Shown here: positions 33,392 to 35,920 of the stretch, piece after piece
Numbering within the stretch: position 1 is the first letter of the stretch
Layout: the number at the start of each line of letters is the position of its first letter
From: JAVXAN01 sp036660495
Lineage (GTDB): Bacteria; Bacillota_I; Bacilli_A; RF39; UBA660
DNA length: 35,920 nucleotides
NCBI GenBank assembly: GCA_036660495.1
Contig: JAVXAN010000003.1
Span: forward strand, 1 to 35,920
Reading direction: 5' to 3'
Made by a program: the position numbers and the translations under genes
The notes under the pieces: generated by a model
The model's input: only the letters and a program-made list of their open reading frames with translations
Databases searched by the model: none
Told to the model about the DNA's origin: nothing

Positions 33392-35044
33392 CTAACTATT
33401 AAAACAGCTACCACCAATAAACTCTCTAATAATCGAATCACTTGGGACACTGTCACTTGGAATTGCTAAGATACTTCTAAATAAATTTATTAATCTTATC
33501 GCTTCATCATAATTAGGATTATCTTCACTTACTGAAAACAAAAGTGGTTCAGCGTACGTTTTTAAAACTCCAAGTTCATATGCTAAAGATGTATTTAAAA
33601 TTTCATTAGCATCATTCTCATATGGTAAAACGTATTTTTCCTCAGCTTCCCTAACATCCTTCCATACTCCAAGAGTTCTAGTAGCTGAAGATCCTCTTAC
33701 CATGTTATCCCTAACCATTCTTCTTATAAGCCTATTATCAGTAGATCTTATTCGGTTATGGTTATCGATATTTAAAGCTGTTAACGGACATAAGTATAAT
33801 TTAAATTTAGCACTTTCATTAATTGAACTTGTTAATTCTTTATTAAAAGCATGAATTCCCTCAATTATTAACACATCATTTTCCCCAAGCTTTGTTTTCT
33901 CACCACTATATTTTTTTTCACCCTTAACAAAATCATACTTTGGTAATTCTACTTCTTTTCCATCTAATAAGTCTTTTATATTTTCATTAAATAACTTTGT
34001 ATCAATGGCTTCTATTTTTTCATATTCAGGGTTCCCATTTTTATCTAGTACTCGATCTTTTATATTAACATAAAAATCATCAACTGAAATTACAAAAGGA
34101 TTAATTCCCTTGCTTTTCAAAAATAAGTTAAGTTTTTTAGACGTTGTAGTTTTTCCGGATGAAGAAGGACCAGTAACTAAAATCATTCTTATGTTTTTAT
34201 TTTTACTAATATTATCTGCTATTTGAAAAATCCGATTATCTTGAATTGATTCACTAATTCGAATTATATCACCATAGTTTCCATTAGAAATAAGTTTGTT
34301 TAAGTCCGTTGAATTATTTAAGTTTAAATCATTTTGATATTTACAACTTCTTAATATTTCATGAATTAACTTATCTGATTTTTCATATTTTAATTCCATT
34401 TCAATATCGTATAAATATGGATAAAGTAGCACTACATAGTTGTCTTTTAGATATTTAACATTATACTTATCAATAACTTTAGTATTATTTGGTAATGGTC
34501 CATAATAATAATCTAAAACGTTATCTAATTTATTTAAACTAATACTAGAATTACTAATATACCTAAGCGCTGATGCTTTATCAAACTGATTTATTTTTTC
34601 ATAATAATCAATGGCATCAAGTCTTGACACGTTTATCTTATCAATTGGCATAGCATTAGATACCAAATCTCGCATTCGCATTTTTATTTTTTCAACTGTT
34701 ACTTCTGAAATCGGATTATTTGATAGTATTTCACAAAAAATTCCTTTTCCTAAAGTATAGGATATTTTAACGTCACAATTTAAAAGATCTCGTACTGATT
34801 TTGAAAATAAAAAACTTAATCCTCTTTCATAAGCCATATTTCCTGCCGGTGAAGATACGTCAAAAAAATCAACTTGGCAGTCTTTTGTTACTTTAGCTGA
34901 TAAATCTAACAAATGATTATTTATACTGCCTACAATAATATCCCTTTTATAATCATCCTTTACTTTAAGAGATAACTGTTCTAATGTAACTGCTTGTTCA
35001 AAAAGAAACTCCTTATTATTACACCTAACTTTTATACTAGCCAT
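33392..35044 (-). CDS. TGS/ThrRS-SAD-like domain fused to uridine kinase-like P-loop kinase
   Basis: A 550-aa fusion. Residues 1-63 form a TGS domain like the N-terminus of threonyl-tRNA synthetase. Residues 64-280 resemble the ThrRS second additional domain but lack the HxxxH editing motif (the place reads MAYERGLSFLF). From 292 a uridine kinase/phosphoribulokinase domain begins with GPSSSGKTTT, followed by VISVDDFYV, KYDFVKGEKK, VLIIEGIHAF and RRMVRDNMVRG. This architecture is known as a putative nucleoside kinase in clostridia and relatives; the substrate is uncertain. GGGTGAT precedes the ATG and a TATAAT box lies at 35066-35071. Confidence 0.88.
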   Translation of the reverse strand: MASIKVRCNNKEFLFEQAVTLEQLSLKVKDDYKRDIIVGSINNHLLDLSAKVTKDCQVDFFDVSSPAGNMAYERGLSFLFSKSVRDLLNCDVKISYTLGKGIFCEILSNNPISEVTVEKIKMRMRDLVSNAMPIDKINVSRLDAIDYYEKINQFDKASALRYISNSSISLNKLDNVLDYYYGPLPNNTKVIDKYNVKYLKDNYVVLLYPYLYDIEMELKYEKSDKLIHEILRSCKYQNDLNLNNSTDLNKLISNGNYGDIIRISESIQDNRIFQIADNISKNKNIRMILVTGPSSSGKTTTSKKLNLFLKSKGINPFVISVDDFYVNIKDRVLDKNGNPEYEKIEAIDTKLFNENIKDLLDGKEVELPKYDFVKGEKKYSGEKTKLGENDVLIIEGIHAFNKELTSSINESAKFKLYLCPLTALNIDNHNRIRSTDNRLIRRMVRDNMVRGSSATRTLGVWKDVREAEEKYVLPYENDANEILNTSLAYELGVLKTYAEPLLFSVSEDNPNYDEAIRLINLFRSILAIPSDSVPSDSIIREFIGGSCFNS

Positions 35045-35065
35045 ATTATCACCCTTTATTCTAAT

Positions 35066-35071
35066 ATTATA
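35066..35071 (-). promoter_or_regulatory. -10 element of the TGS-kinase gene
   Basis: TATAAT on the minus strand 22 bases before the start codon, in the 111-base divergent region with clpP. No well-spaced -35. Confidence 0.45.
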
Positions 35072-35155
35072 ATACCAAAATACGCAAAAAAAGTCACATG
35101 ATTTTAATGATATTTACAAACGTACTATACATAATATTATTAGGGTGATAAATTT

Positions 35156-35725
35156 ATGAATCTTATTCCAACAATTATTGAAAAAACTAACAGGGGAGAA
35201 AGAGCATATGACATATACTCAAGACTTTTAAAAGACCGAATTGTTTTTTTAAGCGGCGAAATTAATGATGAGACCGCTAATTGCATTATAAGTCAACTAC
35301 TGTTTTTAGATTCAACTGGTAAAGATGATATTAGCCTATATATTAACAGTCCTGGTGGAAGCATAACTGACGGTATGGCTATATATGATACAATTAACTT
35401 TATTAAAAGTGACGTATCAACCATATGTGTTGGCATGGCAGCATCTATGGCATCAGTACTACTTGCAAGTGGTAAAATAGGAAAAAGATATGCTCTACCA
35501 AATAGTGAAGTTATGATTCATCAGCCATTGGGTGGTGTTACTGGTCAAGCAACAGAAATAAAAATTGTTGCTGATAGAATTTTATATTTAAGAAATAAAT
35601 TAAATACCATATTATCTGAAAAAACCGGAAAAGATATTAATCTTATTGAAAAAGACACTGAAAGAGATCATTATTTAACTGCTGAAGAATCTTTATCATA
35701 TGGACTAATTGATAAAATACTATAA
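35156..35725 (+). CDS. clpP: ATP-dependent Clp protease proteolytic subunit
   Basis: A 189-aa serine protease that forms the Clp barrel with ClpX/ClpC. The catalytic triad falls at Ser 97 (GMAASMAS), His 122 (MIHQPLGG) and Asp 171 (TERDHYL), and INSPGGS lies in the middle. GGGTG lies shortly before the ATG. It is divergent from the TGS-kinase gene. No CtsR-type direct repeat or CIRCE element was seen upstream, so heat-shock control is not evident. Confidence 0.98.
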   Translation: MNLIPTIIEKTNRGERAYDIYSRLLKDRIVFLSGEINDETANCIISQLLFLDSTGKDDISLYINSPGGSITDGMAIYDTINFIKSDVSTICVGMAASMASVLLASGKIGKRYALPNSEVMIHQPLGGVTGQATEIKIVADRILYLRNKLNTILSEKTGKDINLIEKDTERDHYLTAEESLSYGLIDKIL

Positions 35726-35743
35726 AAAAGCAAAAACCACATA

Positions 35744-35795
35744 AAGTGATATTATGAAAGTAGACAAATTTAAAAAAGAAATGTCTGCTTTTTTA
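35744..35795 (+). terminator. Repeat-family terminator hairpin after clpP (copy B)
   Basis: AAAGTAGACA (35757-35766) pairs with TGTCTGCTTT (35782-35791) with one G-U pair, followed by a T run. The block from AAGTGATATT (35744) to the T run matches the S41 gene terminator at 1314-1368 in about 40 of 52-55 positions, with the blocks in the same order. The remaining 125 bases to the window end hold no gene I can support. Confidence 0.8.
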
Positions 35796-35920
35796 ATGCA
35801 ATAAAATAAAAGCGCTAGTAAATTCTTTTTATTCTTCACATCATATTTTCTTTACAATCTAGCTAATTAGATTATATAAAGTTTATTATTAAATGTTTTT
35901 TAACATTTGCTCATTTCTTT

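Noticed and set aside
35754..35804. Small peptide MKVDKFKKEMSAFLMQ inside the clpP terminator repeat
   Set aside because: The homologous copy at 1314-1368 lacks the start codon and has a stop at that place, and no clear ribosome site precedes it; the hairpin is what is conserved.
35855..35910. Small inverted repeats (AATCTA/TAGATT and AAATGTT/AACATTT) near the right edge
   Set aside because: They lack T runs and a nearby gene end, and are common in AT-rich DNA; the window ends too soon to judge.

Overview
The window is AT-rich DNA from a low-GC Gram-positive bacterium with tightly packed genes. The Bacilli-type S10-spc-alpha ribosomal cluster, an ECF transporter block after rplQ, a type-Z (zinc) S14, a Spo0A response regulator, a DUF402/YgaC-type phosphatase and a YdcC-like lipoprotein all point to Firmicutes. 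Small intergenic gaps, loss of rpmD, terminators built into gene ends and near absence of TGA stops suggest a reduced genome, for example an uncultured Erysipelotrichia/RF39-like lineage. That placement is inference. Tryptophan is encoded by TGG and map ends in TGA, so the standard bacterial code fits.

Layout, left to right. Positions 1-320 are the 5' end of a 16S rRNA gene leaving the window on the minus strand, with a clear promoter and a boxB/boxA-like leader. Next come minus-strand single genes: a DUF402 nucleotide phosphatase, an S41 (CtpA-like) protease and a YdcC/LolA-like lipoprotein. A divergent DUF378 membrane protein follows, then the ecfA1-ecfA2-ecfT-truA operon and an SDR-prepilin pair. 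Positions 8781-22802 hold the whole ribosomal cluster (rplQ back to rpsJ, with secY, adk, map, infA and rpoA), driven by a sigma-A-type promoter and a structured leader upstream of rpsJ.

Positions 23055-33343 mix lower glycolysis with envelope and regulatory genes: gpmI, a BI-1 family membrane protein, spo0A, an unknown 123-aa protein, a divergent tpiA, a GT4 (probable glycolipid) glycosyltransferase, an LPG-synthase-type membrane protein, pgk, a membrane-anchored DUF5011/BIG2 surface protein and gap. A TGS/uridine-kinase fusion protein and a divergent clpP close the window. All genes except the DUF378 gene and clpP are on the minus strand.

Most notable observations: (i) a Cys-x-Gly-Tyr-Val ... 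Cys ... Tyr-x-Thr-x-Gly-Tyr module shared by the prepilin-like protein and the BIG2 surface protein; (ii) an ECF ATPase pair in which Q-loop, H-loop and partner signature are all altered in one and the same composite ATP site; (iii) a spo0A gene with a TGTCGAA 0A-type box and an 18-bp perfect palindrome upstream; (iv) a dispersed hairpin repeat that forms the terminators of both clpP and the S41 protease gene; (v) a TIM enzyme with an altered catalytic-His motif. No CRISPR array, tRNA, transposase or phage gene was seen. No gene-free stretch exceeds 300 bases.
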